A stretch of DNA of 64,000 nucleotides from an uncultured Collinsella sp. GTDB lineage: Bacteria; Actinomycetota; Coriobacteriia; Coriobacteriales; Coriobacteriaceae. A program made the position numbers and the translations under genes. Of this stretch, positions 18,710 to 28,549 are shown piece after piece (position 1 is the first letter of the stretch; the number at the start of each line of letters is the position of its first letter). The DNA lies in contig CABUJL010000001.1 in assembly GCA_902491915.1 (NCBI GenBank), positions 1 to 64,000 on the forward strand, in the 5' to 3' direction. The notes below the pieces were generated by a model. That model worked only from the letters and a program-made list of their open reading frames with translations, was not told the DNA's origin and searched no databases.

Positions 18710-20095
18710 CTAATCGATTTTGTTGTTGGTCAGACAGGCGCGGAACACGGTGGCGTCGCCATCGGCCTGGCTCGGATCGTAGAGGTTCAGGGCAGCCACG
18801 TACATGGCGGCAGCGGTGACCAGGTCGTCCTTGTAGGTGACCTCGTTGGGAGCGTGAGCCTGAGACTCGGCACCCGGGCCAAAGCCGACGCAGGGGATGC
18901 CGTAGCGGCCCTGGATGGAAACGCAGTTCGTGGAGAAGGTCCACTTGTCGCACAGCGGGCGACCGGCGCGCTTGTCCATGCTGGGCTCGCAGCCGATGCG
19001 CTCGTCACCGAACATGGCCTTGTGGGCGTCGACGAGGGCCTTGACGTGCGGAGCGGTCTCCTTGTTGATCCACGTGGGGAAGTAAGCCTCGGTCTCGTAG
19101 ACCTCGCCGGTCCAGGACGGACGGTCGTACATGTACATGGAGACCTTCACGTCGTCGCCGTACTTCTTGGCGGCCGGCAGGTTGCGGATCTCGTCCAGGC
19201 AGGACTCCCAGGTCTCACCGGCGGTCATACGACGGTCGATGGAGATGGCGCAGGAGTCAGCGACAGCGCAACGGCTGGGGCTGGTGTAGAAGATCTGGCT
19301 GACGGTGCAGGTGCCGCGGCCCAGGAAGCGGGCATCCTCGAAGTGCTCGGGGTTGTACTTGGGGTCGAGCATCTTGACGAGACCCTTGATGTCGGTCGAC
19401 TCGTCGCAGCCGTTGTTGTTGAAGGCGCGGACGTCGGCGATGATGTCGGCCATCTTGTAGATGGCGTTGTCGCCGCGGTCGGGAGCGGAGCCGTGGCAGG
19501 AGGTACCGTGAACGTCGACGCGGATCTCCATACGGCCGCGGTGACCGCGATAGATGCCGCCGTCGGTGGGCTCGGTGGAAATGACGAACTCGGGCTTAAT
19601 GCCGTCCTTGTTGTAGATGTACTGCCAGCACATGCCGTCGCAGTCCTCTTCCTGGACGGTGCCGACGACCATGATTTTGTAGCCCTCGGGGATGAGGCCC
19701 ATGTCCTTCATCATCTTGGCAGCGTAGGTAGCAGAAGCCATGCCACCCTCCTGGTCGGAGCCGCCGCGGCCGTAGATGATCTCGTCGGTCTCGTAGCCCT
19801 CGTAGGGATCGGCATCCCAGTTCTCGATGTTGCCGATGCCGACGGTGTCGATGTGGGAGTCGATGGCGATGATCTTGTCGCCCTCGCCCATAAAGCCCAT
19901 GACGTTGCCCAGGCCGTCGACCTTGACCTCGTCATAGCCAAGGCTCTCCATCTCGGCCTTGATGCAGGCAACAACCTCACCCTCCTCGCAGGACTCAGAG
20001 GGGTGGCTAATCATTGCGCGAAGAAAACGCGTCATATCAGCACGATGGGACTCAGCTGCAGCCTTGATAGCGTCGAAATCGAGTTCTTTAGCCAT
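18710..20095 (-). CDS. ygeY: YgeY-family M20 metallohydrolase
   Basis: 461 residues. Peptidase M20 metal ligands: [12 protein letters not shown] (His, Asp), [11 protein letters not shown] (Asp), [11 protein letters not shown] (Glu pair), STEPTDG, and [11 protein letters not shown] near the C-terminus. The dimerisation domain carries [13 protein letters not shown]. The YgeY group is tied to selenium/purine clusters; hydrolysis of a linear ureido acid derived from the purine ring to diaminopropionate is inferred from its place between ygeX and ygeW. Codes with strong consensus, consistent with high expression. Confidence 0.9.
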   Translation of the reverse strand: MAKELDFDAIKAAAESHRADMTRFLRAMISHPSESCEEGEVVACIKAEMESLGYDEVKVDGLGNVMGFMGEGDKIIAIDSHIDTVGIGNIENWDADPYEGYETDEIIYGRGGSDQEGGMASATYAAKMMKDMGLIPEGYKIMVVGTVQEEDCDGMCWQYIYNKDGIKPEFVISTEPTDGGIYRGHRGRMEIRVDVHGTSCHGSAPDRGDNAIYKMADIIADVRAFNNNGCDESTDIKGLVKMLDPKYNPEHFEDARFLGRGTCTVSQIFYTSPSRCAVADSCAISIDRRMTAGETWESCLDEIRNLPAAKKYGDDVKVSMYMYDRPSWTGEVYETEAYFPTWINKETAPHVKALVDAHKAMFGDERIGCEPSMDKRAGRPLCDKWTFSTNCVSIQGRYGIPCVGFGPGAESQAHAPNEVTYKDDLVTAAAMYVAALNLYDPSQADGDATVFRACLTNNKID

Positions 20096-20167
20096 TGTTC
20101 ATAACCTTTCAAACGAAGGAATCTACCTGTGAGGTGGCGGAGCGATACCTATTTACTCCGCCCAGTA

Positions 20168-21382
20168 TTAGCAAGTGGGGTATTCGCCCTCCCAGACGAT
20201 GCGACGGTACTGATCCGGATCGGTGTCGCCCTCGGTGGAGAAGCAGAGCACGGAGCTCGTCTTGTCCAGGCCGATGAGCTCCTTGAGCTCGGCGTACTCG
20301 GGATCGAGCATGAGGGTCTCGACCAGGCCGGTGGTCACAGCGCCGGACTCGCCGGAGATGACGCGCGGGTCGCCCTTCTCGGGAGCACCCAGGGTGCGCA
20401 TGCCGCGAGCGGTGACCCAGTCGGGGCAGGACACGAAGGCGGTGGTGTGGTTGCGCAGGATATCCCAGCCCAGGATGTTGGGCTCGCCGCAGCACAGGCC
20501 GGCCATGATGGAGGGCATGTCGCCGTCCACGATGCGCGGGTCGCCGTCGCCGGCGGCAGCGCCCTTGTACAGGCAGGCGGCCGGAGCGCACTCGACCACA
20601 ACGAAGGTCGGCGGGTTATCGGGATACAGGTTGGTGAAGTAGCCCACCACGGCGCCGGCGAGCGAGCCTACGCCAGCCTGGACAAAGACGTGCGTCGGGC
20701 GGTTGATGGCCATCTCGCGCAGCTGCTCGGCAGCCTCGGAAGCCATGGTGCCGTAGCCCTCCATGATCCAGGACGGGATCTTCTCGTAGCCCTCCCAGGC
20801 GGTGTCCTGAACGATGACGCCGCGCTCGCAGGCATCGGCCTCGGCGGCGGCCATGCGCACGCACTCGTCGTAGTTGACCTCTTCGATGGTCACCGTGGCG
20901 CCCTCGGCGGCGATGTTATCGAAGCGGGGCTTGGTGGAACCCTTGGGCATGTGAACGACGGCCTTCTGGCCCAGCTTGTTGGCAGCCCATGCCACACCGC
21001 GGCCGTGGTTGCCGTCGGTGGCGGTAAAGAAGGTGGCCTGGCCAAAGTCCTTGGCAAGCTGATCGGAGGTCAGGTAATCGAAGGTGCACTCGGCCACGTC
21101 CTTGCCGGTCTCGTCGGCAATGTAGTTGGCCATGGCAAACGATCCGCCCAGAACCTTAAAGGCGTTGAGGCCAAAGCGATAGCTCTCGTCCTTAACGCAC
21201 AGGTTGGACAGACCCAAGCGCGCAGCCTGACCGTCCAGGCGGGCAAGCGGAGTGACGGTGTACTGGGGGAACGACTGGTGGAAGGCGCGGGCCTTCTTCA
21301 CGTGGTCGAGGCTCATGATTCCCAAGTGCTTGTCATCGCTCTTGGGCATCGTGTTGCCCGCCCACTGGATCTTATCGGCCAT
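20168..21382 (-). CDS. ygeX: Diaminopropionate ammonia-lyase (YgeX)
   Basis: 404 residues, fold type II PLP enzyme. The Schiff-base Lys lies in YRFGLNAFKVLGGSFAMANY; TATDGNHGRGVAW and the phosphate-binding QAGVGSLAGAV are visible. Converts 2,3-diaminopropionate to pyruvate and two ammonia. First gene of the ygeX-ygeY-ygeW unit and divergent from a PAS-HTH regulator. ATG at 21382 with AAGGAG 8 bases upstream. Confidence 0.92.
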   Translation of the reverse strand: MADKIQWAGNTMPKSDDKHLGIMSLDHVKKARAFHQSFPQYTVTPLARLDGQAARLGLSNLCVKDESYRFGLNAFKVLGGSFAMANYIADETGKDVAECTFDYLTSDQLAKDFGQATFFTATDGNHGRGVAWAANKLGQKAVVHMPKGSTKPRFDNIAAEGATVTIEEVNYDECVRMAAAEADACERGVIVQDTAWEGYEKIPSWIMEGYGTMASEAAEQLREMAINRPTHVFVQAGVGSLAGAVVGYFTNLYPDNPPTFVVVECAPAACLYKGAAAGDGDPRIVDGDMPSIMAGLCCGEPNILGWDILRNHTTAFVSCPDWVTARGMRTLGAPEKGDPRVISGESGAVTTGLVETLMLDPEYAELKELIGLDKTSSVLCFSTEGDTDPDQYRRIVWEGEYPTC

Positions 21383-21659
21383 ACGGTGAACTCCTTAAGT
21401 CCTCTCTTGCCGGCCCCCGCATACGCGTTTCAGCCCGATCCCATTCACACGACTGAACTTTTATGTGGATGCCAAACAAAAAGTTTGTTAGTAATGTTCT
21501 ATCACACTTTTTGATTGGTATATCTAACGAATTGTTTGTTGCCGTAATCGGTACTTTTTCGCCGCCGAACGGTCATGAATTGCCTTGTTGATGGATTTGT
21601 TTGCGGTCATGTGTGGTTTATGGCACAGTGAGCCCAAACTAATTTTTAGGAAGGTACCC

Positions 21660-22313
21660 ATGACCCCCGCACAGATTGAGTTTTACAAGCGCCTCGCACA
21701 CGGTCTGGCGCTCCAATTTGGCCCCAACTGCGAAGTCGTCGTCCACGATCTGGAGACCGAGGACGTGGACCACTCCATCGTAGTGATCGAAAACGGCCAC
21801 GTCAGCGGGCGCAAACTGGGTGACGGCCCCAGCCATATTGTGTTTGAGTCCATGCACGAGGGCACCACCGACGTGCACGACCGCGAGCCATACCTCACCA
21901 AAACCACCGATGGCAAGCTGCTCAAGTCCTCTACCATCTTTATCCGCAACGACGAAGGCAAGCCCGTCGGCATTTTGGGCATTAACTTTGACATTACGCT
22001 CATGAAGGCTTTTGAGCGCTCGCTCGATGCCTTTACCGGCACCGGCGGTACGGGCTACACCGAGCCCGAGCCCATTACCAAGAACATCGGCGACCTGCTC
22101 GAGGACCTGCTGCACGAGTGCGAGCAGTTTGTGGGCAAGCCCGCGGCACTCATGACCAAAGACGAGCGCATTCGTGCCATTGGCTACCTCGACCGTCGCG
22201 GCGCCTTCCTCATTTCCAAGTCGAGCGAGCGCGCCTGCGAGTTCTTTGGCATCTCCAAGTACAGCTTCTATAGCTACCTCAATGAGGCCAAGGCGGCGGC
22301 CGGCGACAAGTAG
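21660..22313 (+). CDS. YheO/DauR-like PAS-HTH transcriptional regulator (copy 1)
   Basis: 217 residues. An N-terminal YheO-like PAS domain (GLALQFGPNCEVVVHDLE to NFDITLMKAFE) and a C-terminal HTH of the DauR type (YLDRRGAFLISKSSERACEF and GISKYSFYSYLNEAK). The family controls amino acid and ammonia-lyase operons. Located divergently from ygeX with a 277-base AT-rich gap containing CAAAC-5-GTTTG; likely local regulator of ygeX-ygeY-ygeW. ATG at 21660 with AGGAAGG upstream. A paralogue is at 45013. Confidence 0.85.
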   Translation: MTPAQIEFYKRLAHGLALQFGPNCEVVVHDLETEDVDHSIVVIENGHVSGRKLGDGPSHIVFESMHEGTTDVHDREPYLTKTTDGKLLKSSTIFIRNDEGKPVGILGINFDITLMKAFERSLDAFTGTGGTGYTEPEPITKNIGDLLEDLLHECEQFVGKPAALMTKDERIRAIGYLDRRGAFLISKSSERACEFFGISKYSFYSYLNEAKAAAGDK

Positions 22314-22436
22314 GCACTCGCCTGGATTGCCCCTCCCCTTTTGGGCGCGAGTTCTGGAAAGCACGAATCCAAGACCGAGCCGCTCGGGAAGTTCCATATA
22401 ATCGATGTCATTAGTATTTCGAAAGGATGGAACAGA

Positions 22437-23426
22437 ATGGCGTTGAGCAAGGCATCATGCACCGGTCGCGGATTGATTCCGGCAATTGGTGGACATGTGC
22501 ACCGCATGTTCGATGAGGGTGAAGACGACCTGTTTTCGCTGAGCCTTGACGATGTGATGGATGATCGCCCGTGGACCGCCGACGAACTCATGGGCGGCGG
22601 CGGGGCTCGCCCGTCAAGCCCCAATCCCGCACTTGCGCCTAAGACCGCATCTGCGCCGACTCCTGCGCAGCCGGCTGTTTCGACGCCCGCGCCTACACCC
22701 GCACCCACTTCGGCGCCCACGCCCGCTCCCCGCCCCGCAAGCGACCCGTCCGAGACGGCGGCATTTCTCGCAGCAGCGACGCAGGGCAAATCGGCCGACA
22801 GCACTGTTATGTACAGCGCCCAGCAGTTGCCTGTTCCTGCGGCACGCAAGCCTCCGGCCGCAAGGCTCGATGAGCCCGTTGCCTATCAGGTTGCCCACGA
22901 TTCCTGGGCTGCAGCCGATCTGGATGAGACCTCTACCGGCATGCCGGCGCTCGATGTTCCAGTTAACCCGCTTTTTGCCGCCAACACGAGCGCCGCGGGC
23001 TATGAGGGCGGTGCGGCATATTCCGATTATTCCGATGGCTATGCTGGCACCGGTCGCATCGAGACCGAGGATTATGGCACCGCATCGAGCGATTATCTCA
23101 ACGATCCGTACGCTGCCACGCCTGCACCGGAATATGACCCGGAGGCCGCGTCCGCACCGGCGTATACCAAAAGCACGGGCGAAGAGCGCTTCGCCGATTA
23201 TTACGCCGAGGAAAAGGCGCTGCGTTTCTCGGAATTTCCGCAGGCAGTCAAGGTTGCCTTTATCGCCATTGTCATTGCCCTGCTCGGCGCCATTGCGTTT
23301 GAGGGATTCCAGCTGTTCCGCGGCCCCACCGCGTCCGAATCGGCAACGCAGCAAAAAGAGGACGACAACCAGTACCTGGACATCAACACCCTCAAGGGCG
23401 ACCCCAACGACGGGGACGACGAGTAA
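22437..23426 (+). CDS. Unknown single-pass membrane protein with a Pro/Ala-rich linker
   Basis: 329 residues, function not recognised. Order: a short N-terminus with acidic stretch (DEGEDDLFSLSLDDVMDD), a low-complexity linker of alternating Pro, Ala, Thr and Ser (about residues 60-105), a Tyr/Asp/Ser-rich region, a single hydrophobic segment VAFIAIVIALLGAIAFEGF near residue 285, and an acidic tail ending DPNDGDDE. No signal peptide; topology with a long cytoplasmic part and short outside tail is inferred. ATG at 22437 with AAAGGA upstream; the longer frame from 22341 is unlikely. Confidence 0.65.
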   Translation: MALSKASCTGRGLIPAIGGHVHRMFDEGEDDLFSLSLDDVMDDRPWTADELMGGGGARPSSPNPALAPKTASAPTPAQPAVSTPAPTPAPTSAPTPAPRPASDPSETAAFLAAATQGKSADSTVMYSAQQLPVPAARKPPAARLDEPVAYQVAHDSWAAADLDETSTGMPALDVPVNPLFAANTSAAGYEGGAAYSDYSDGYAGTGRIETEDYGTASSDYLNDPYAATPAPEYDPEAASAPAYTKSTGEERFADYYAEEKALRFSEFPQAVKVAFIAIVIALLGAIAFEGFQLFRGPTASESATQQKEDDNQYLDINTLKGDPNDGDDE

Positions 23427-23527
23427 CAGATGCCGAAAACTGAGGGCCGTAAACCAAATCAAGCGACTCGCGGGATTATGGGGGCGTAGACGGGCGGATG
23501 GGCCATCGACGATTTTGAGCTGGCAAG

Positions 23528-23550
23528 GGCCGGGAATTAGATTCCCGGCC
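23528..23550. terminator. Convergent hairpin between the membrane protein and the DUF262 gene
   Basis: GGCCGGGAAT, TAG, ATTCCCGGCC form a perfect 10-bp stem with a 3-base loop. It lies between two convergent genes (stop codons at 23426 and 23557). T-runs are poor on both sides, so efficiency is uncertain. Confidence 0.6.
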
Positions 23551-23556
23551 TTCAAC

Positions 23557-25668
23557 CTAGCACTGCTTTATGAGATCGAGCACCGCAGGAATGTCATCGG
23601 CGTTCCGAAGCGCAACGTAAGTGGGTAAGCCCGGGCCAAATCCGCCCTGTGCGCGTTTGTCCTGACACATGTCCTCTGGATCAATTAGGTCGTCCACGCT
23701 CTTTGCCAGGCCAACGGCGATCCAACCACCGTTGCTGGTCCTGCCTTCTAGCACGGCATGCAGTTTTCGCTTGCCCGACCTGAGTCCTACATAGTACTTG
23801 GCTATATAGGACTCCCACGAAGGGTTACCACTCAGAACAGACTCGCGCACCTCATCGAAAAGCTTCTGGTTGAGCCCACCTTCGGCAAAGGTGGGGTGAT
23901 TCTCCTGCAGAGTCCAGATAGGAGCCTCATCAGACTCCCCGCGAGAAGGACGGTACTTGTCGACGACGTCTGCCGGAAGGTCGGGATATTTCCATATCTC
24001 ACACGCCTCTTTCGCCAGCTCGTCCGCGCGCTGTCCAATCTCTTCCTCACCCCATTTTTCACGCGAGGCGATCGACTTGTTCAGGTAGAGCGGACTGCAC
24101 TTAAATCCGACGTCAGGCAGATTGAGCTTGTCCGAGAACGACTCCTGGTTGTAGCCCGTCAGCGTAAGATTTCCCAAGTTGTTGCACAGCCTGTCGTGGA
24201 CGTCTTCCCAGTTCTCACCAAGCGATTCCTTCCAGCCGTGCTCATCATCGATCGTCTGGGGCATGATGTGCTCGATCTGGTAATCGTCGGCTGAGATGGA
24301 CTCCTTCGGGTGGTGCCAGTTCTCCATGCGTTCCAGGTAATAGCGCTTTTTAGAGAAGCGGTTGTAGCAGTCACGCGTCTTAAACTCCTCGACAAAATGC
24401 TCGTCTGTCGGAAAGTATGCGGTCATACCGCTGCTGTGGATAAGGAGCATCGCCGTAACGTACTCCTCGATATCGTCCTGCTGCTCGAGATTGCGATACA
24501 TGCCGGCAAAGAAATTATTTAGGCCCGTGGTAAGTCTGCCGCAAACCGCTCGCCTGAACAGAAACGACTCGATAGTCTCGCAGATACGTAAAAACGCATT
24601 GCGGTCTAGTCCATTCCCCTCGTAAACCGAATAAAGCAACATTAAGAGGGGCCTTATCTGCTTCACGTCGAGGCTTACGATTCTGCCGAACACTCGGCGC
24701 AGTCCGTCGTCCTTCTCCTTACCAAGGAACAGACTGGCGTATCTATGTGCATACCCTCGCAGCTCCTTAAGCAGGCCCTCGGTGTCACCATCGTAGTCGT
24801 CGGCGAAATAGCGCTTAAACTCGTAGTAGGCCTCGTTCTCCTTCGGCATCCTATTGGGAACTTTAAGCCACAGCCAGTACCAGATAAATGCATTGAACTC
24901 GTCCTCGCCGCCTTTTCCGAACAAGCACTCGAGTGGATGCCAATAACCCTCATAAAGATTGGTCTGTTCGTCGTTGGGAAGCGACATTAGAACGTAGTTA
25001 CGGATGAGGTCAATGGGCGTGAGCGGCTTGCCCTTGGAGTTCATGGACTCAAATATGAGCTGGGCATTATCAACGCCAGCGGTGAGCTTAGTGTCGATGA
25101 CCTGCACGCGGTTTAGCCCCGCCCAAAGCCTTGCAGGGTCGAATGATTTCCCGTGCATCTTTTCACGGAAGAACGCATGGTTTTCGACAATGCGATCCGA
25201 TTTTTCATCTGGCACGGGAGCCCCAGACACGATGGAGAACAGCGTCTCTTTATCGTCCTGCGAGAGCACCAGCTTGTAGCGTGCCAGACCGTTGTAGTCG
25301 TCATCGTTAAAGAGGTAATTTTTCCTCAGCGCCGAGATTTTGAGGTCGCCAAGGAAGCCAGCCTTGTCGGGGTTGCTCTCCAAATAGTCAGCCAAAGCTG
25401 CAATCATCAACGAAAACGTCGTCATGCGCTGCTGTCCGTCAATCAGAAGCACGCGCGAAATGCTCGTGGCAGAGCTCTCGGACTCGGGGATATAAAGCAT
25501 TGACCCCACGAAGTGCGATACGCCATCACGACCCGCTCGCATGACGTCATCCCAAAGCACCTCGCACTCTTTTACACTCCACGAGTAAATTCGCTGGTAC
25601 ACGGGAATGACGAACTGCATCTTCGCCACGCCCATAAGGTCGAGTAGATTTGCCTCGGTTGCTTTCAT
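23557..25668 (-). CDS. DUF262/DUF1524 GmrSD-type protein, likely modification-dependent nuclease
   Basis: 703 residues. Residues 1-100 hold the DUF262 ParB-like NTPase motifs: FVIPVYQRIYSW and LLIDGQQRMTT. Around residue 466 the DUF1524 HNH-like motif YQIEHIMPQTIDDEHGW with NNLGNLTLTGYNQ. A C-terminal domain (about 580-703; VGLRSGKRKLHAVLEGR) resembles the extra domain often found after DUF1524. GmrSD and BrxU-type relatives cut phage DNA bearing modified bases; that role is inferred. Stand-alone in a defence-like stretch. ATG at 25668. Confidence 0.82.
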   Translation of the reverse strand: MKATEANLLDLMGVAKMQFVIPVYQRIYSWSVKECEVLWDDVMRAGRDGVSHFVGSMLYIPESESSATSISRVLLIDGQQRMTTFSLMIAALADYLESNPDKAGFLGDLKISALRKNYLFNDDDYNGLARYKLVLSQDDKETLFSIVSGAPVPDEKSDRIVENHAFFREKMHGKSFDPARLWAGLNRVQVIDTKLTAGVDNAQLIFESMNSKGKPLTPIDLIRNYVLMSLPNDEQTNLYEGYWHPLECLFGKGGEDEFNAFIWYWLWLKVPNRMPKENEAYYEFKRYFADDYDGDTEGLLKELRGYAHRYASLFLGKEKDDGLRRVFGRIVSLDVKQIRPLLMLLYSVYEGNGLDRNAFLRICETIESFLFRRAVCGRLTTGLNNFFAGMYRNLEQQDDIEEYVTAMLLIHSSGMTAYFPTDEHFVEEFKTRDCYNRFSKKRYYLERMENWHHPKESISADDYQIEHIMPQTIDDEHGWKESLGENWEDVHDRLCNNLGNLTLTGYNQESFSDKLNLPDVGFKCSPLYLNKSIASREKWGEEEIGQRADELAKEACEIWKYPDLPADVVDKYRPSRGESDEAPIWTLQENHPTFAEGGLNQKLFDEVRESVLSGNPSWESYIAKYYVGLRSGKRKLHAVLEGRTSNGGWIAVGLAKSVDDLIDPEDMCQDKRAQGGFGPGLPTYVALRNADDIPAVLDLIKQC

Positions 25669-26120
25669 TTGCGGTTGTCTCCTCTTTCTTGTTTACGCCG
25701 TTTGCAGTCAGTCCCCCACTGAGCGGAGGGTGCCAAAGACGAGAGCATCGAAGCACAGAAGCAACCGGGATGCTCATATCGTTAGATTTTACACCGCAAG
25801 CAAACGCTTACGCCGTCAGGGTGGCGCGCGATCGCTGCGCGCCACTCCCCAAAATCATACGATGTCAAAAGACTGACACTTATGTATGCCTTTTGACATT
25901 GCCACGGACTTACGGGTTTCTTGTCTCATATGCCAAGAGCGGATATCTAGATCGCTGCCCCTCCCGCCCAAAGGAGCTCGACAAGAACTGATCGAAGGGC
26001 AAATCAGACATCGAGCAAGTCGCCGACATGCTCATCGCGCCTCGCAAAAAGATGGGCAAACACGGGACCATCTTAAGCGGTGGCGATGATGACACGGAAT
26101 TGCAGCCGAATCGCCCCGAC
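25669..26120. other. Gene-free stretch with two inverted repeats
   Basis: No convincing gene in 452 bases. It holds GTGGCGCGC-7-GCGCGCCAC (25821-25845) and ATGTCAAAAG-18-CTTTTGACAT (25862-25899). A 45-codon plus-strand run near 26010-26150 has protein-like composition (KHGTILSGGDDDTELQ) but begins after a stop and continues into the antisense of the next gene; it may be a gene remnant. Confidence 0.5.
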
Positions 26121-28484
26121 CTATTCGCCACCCGATGCTGGCAAGCTGTTGAGCGGCTCGCTCTCACCGGCGGCACCAAGGCGCTTCTGCATCTTCTCGA
26201 TCTGCTTAAGGGTCGAAGTCAAATACCCAAGACCCTTCTTCAACTGCTTAAGCAACCTGCCATTCCTGCGGTCCCCCTTTCCATTCTCCTTCTCGACATC
26301 CTCCTCAACACCAGCGATGCTGCGCTGCACGGCCTCGGCCGCCTTCTGCACCAAAATGGCTCCCTCATGCGGGCAGCGGTCAGTTGCCACATCAAGAAAT
26401 GCGAGAAGCCTTGAGCATTCAACGAGCACGAACTGCGCATAGTCCTCCCCCATCGACGCCGCCAGGGCAACGCCGCTAGAACCCAAAAGGCCAAACGCAG
26501 CGCCGCCGCCAGCAATTAAAGCGGTGCCACCGGCCATGCCCATGCCGCCGGCGGCCAAGGCGCCGCCGCCAGCAGCAGCAAGACTCGCATTGACGAGCGC
26601 AGCCCCGTGAAGGCCGACAAACGAGCCTCCAAAGATACCGACAGCAATATCCGGAGCCAATGCCGCGGCCACTCCTCCTGTGCCCAGGGCCGCCGCCACG
26701 GCAATGGCGCCGCCTACCAAGACCTTTGGCAATGTACCTGAGAGCTCACGGATATGCGCCCCGCATTGCTTCTCTAGGGAACGCACGGCGTCCAAATCAA
26801 CCGCGTCTTGTCTCCTGGGAAATTCATCTTTAACCCAAGCCCCGCTCCCCTTCAAACCTTTGTATTCCTTCTTCTCTTCATCTCCTATCTGGAAATAGGG
26901 GCGAAACTCAACCAGCTCCTGAGCGATCAGCAAAGCGCGCACCTTGCCGCCTCGCTGCCGCGAAATAGCCTCAAGGGCTCCGTACGCATCTTCCTCGCTC
27001 AAAAAATAGCCGCCTGCATCAATGCCTAGGCCATCCGTGACCGAATCCTGCCACGCGCGGGCCCAGCTCCTCTTTTGCCCTTTGCGCACTTCGTTCTTCT
27101 CGTTCCCGCAGTCGTAGTTGATGGCGGCAAGCTTCAGCGAGAAGGCAATCCTCGTCGTCTCTCTATCTAGGCTATAAAAGTGGAATCCATCGAAGATATC
27201 CTGGCGGCGCCTGGCGCGCTCAGTCCAAGCCTCGGACATTTCCTCCGCCATATAGCCCCAGTCGGCATGGAGTGCAAACGCAAGGCGTCCAACTCCAACG
27301 TAGTTTATTCGCAAGAAGAACTTCTGGGCGAACACGACCTTGTTCCCCTCGCATTCGATACCCGCCCTGACCGCCGCCGTCGCCAGATTCGCCAGAACGA
27401 ACGAAGTACTCGAAACCGTGACCATGCGAGTGAGGGCCCTGCTGTTGTAGGGCATGAAATGCGAAGCCTTGAGCTTGCGCAAGCCGGAGACATCACTCAC
27501 TTCGCAACGTTCTAGCTCGGCCTTGAGCCTTGAAAGCATGTAGAGACAACGAACGATAACCTCGTTGGCCACGACTGCTGGCACCTGGCTTAAAGCTTGA
27601 TCGAAAAGACCGACTTCCGTCCGAAGGTCGAAGCGAATGGGCTTGCCGTCCTCGGTTTTGAACGCCGTTCCGTTAAACAGCTTTGAGATCCATTGCTGAA
27701 TGCGAATATCCTTGCCCTTATAGGCAATCCGCATGTCTTGAAAAACAGGCAGGGAGGAGAGCTCCTTTAGCAGGGACAGCACAACGCCGGGAATACCCGT
27801 CCCCTTACCGGGGTTTGAACTAGACCCCGCCATGTCGCTCACGAGATGCATTGCCCAGAACAGAGTGCCAAACGCGATCTTCTCTGGAACGTTCCTGCCT
27901 ATAAGAGGGCGGTCAGGATCGAAGGCGGCGGCAGGCAGGTCAAAGGCGACAAACCGGCCGGCCGTATCGGTGCCATAGCCTTTGCACGTGAATTGCGAGA
28001 GGATCGAACACGCAAGGCCAACCAAGCTCGGGTGGTGCGAGAAATCCCGCAGATGATGTTGGAGCCCGCCGCCAAACTCGGCAGTCAGCTTGTCCGCGGC
28101 AAGAGGAAACCCTTTCTCTAGAAAGCGAATAGCGTCTTCTAGAGTTGCATCCGCCTTTGTCATACCCGCAGACTTGGCAATCGTAAGAACGAATTTGCCA
28201 ACCTTCTCGTCGCCCCACTCTTTGGCACCCTCTAGGTTGAAGTCTTTCTGCCACAGGATATTCAACGCGCCCGTGAGGAGCCCGCTAACGGCTGCAAGTT
28301 CATAGTCGAGCTTCGTAGCCTTTTCAGCCCGAGGGTCAAAATCAAAGAGGACCTCCTCCCCATCGGGAGCGTCCTTAAAACCAACCAGCACGGCGCTACC
28401 GTTCAGCGGCACAGATGCAACTTTGGGCAGTTGAGGCATGGTGTAAACTATCTCGCCGCCACTAAAAACAAGTTCGTCTGCCAT
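26121..28484 (-). CDS. Unrecognised 787-residue protein with a Gly/Ala-rich hydrophobic segment
   Basis: No family recognised. Residues 1-590 are soluble-looking with many aromatic and charged residues. Residues about 590-680 are a long Gly/Ala-rich hydrophobic stretch (VLVGGAIAVAAALGTGGVAA, then AAAGGGALAAGGMGMAGGTA), like the glycine-zipper membrane segments of pore formers. The C-terminus is a charged helical region (LLKQLKKGLGYLTSTLKQIE). ATG at 28484 has AGGAGG 8 bases upstream; a GTG at 28526 is less likely. It lies downstream of an exonuclease and a broken small gene on the same strand, next to a GmrSD-type gene. A membrane-acting defence effector is possible but speculative. Confidence 0.7.
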   Translation of the reverse strand: MADELVFSGGEIVYTMPQLPKVASVPLNGSAVLVGFKDAPDGEEVLFDFDPRAEKATKLDYELAAVSGLLTGALNILWQKDFNLEGAKEWGDEKVGKFVLTIAKSAGMTKADATLEDAIRFLEKGFPLAADKLTAEFGGGLQHHLRDFSHHPSLVGLACSILSQFTCKGYGTDTAGRFVAFDLPAAAFDPDRPLIGRNVPEKIAFGTLFWAMHLVSDMAGSSSNPGKGTGIPGVVLSLLKELSSLPVFQDMRIAYKGKDIRIQQWISKLFNGTAFKTEDGKPIRFDLRTEVGLFDQALSQVPAVVANEVIVRCLYMLSRLKAELERCEVSDVSGLRKLKASHFMPYNSRALTRMVTVSSTSFVLANLATAAVRAGIECEGNKVVFAQKFFLRINYVGVGRLAFALHADWGYMAEEMSEAWTERARRRQDIFDGFHFYSLDRETTRIAFSLKLAAINYDCGNEKNEVRKGQKRSWARAWQDSVTDGLGIDAGGYFLSEEDAYGALEAISRQRGGKVRALLIAQELVEFRPYFQIGDEEKKEYKGLKGSGAWVKDEFPRRQDAVDLDAVRSLEKQCGAHIRELSGTLPKVLVGGAIAVAAALGTGGVAAALAPDIAVGIFGGSFVGLHGAALVNASLAAAGGGALAAGGMGMAGGTALIAGGGAAFGLLGSSGVALAASMGEDYAQFVLVECSRLLAFLDVATDRCPHEGAILVQKAAEAVQRSIAGVEEDVEKENGKGDRRNGRLLKQLKKGLGYLTSTLKQIEKMQKRLGAAGESEPLNSLPASGGE

Positions 28485-28549
28485 ACCGGCTTCCTCCTGC
28501 AAACGCGTAAAACTAGATTGCTCCACGCCGCCAAATCCCTCTCGTAGAA

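Noticed and set aside
26028..26414. 128-codon plus-strand ORF
   Set aside because: Mostly antisense to the 787-residue gene; only the first ~45 codons look protein-like, noted as a possible remnant.
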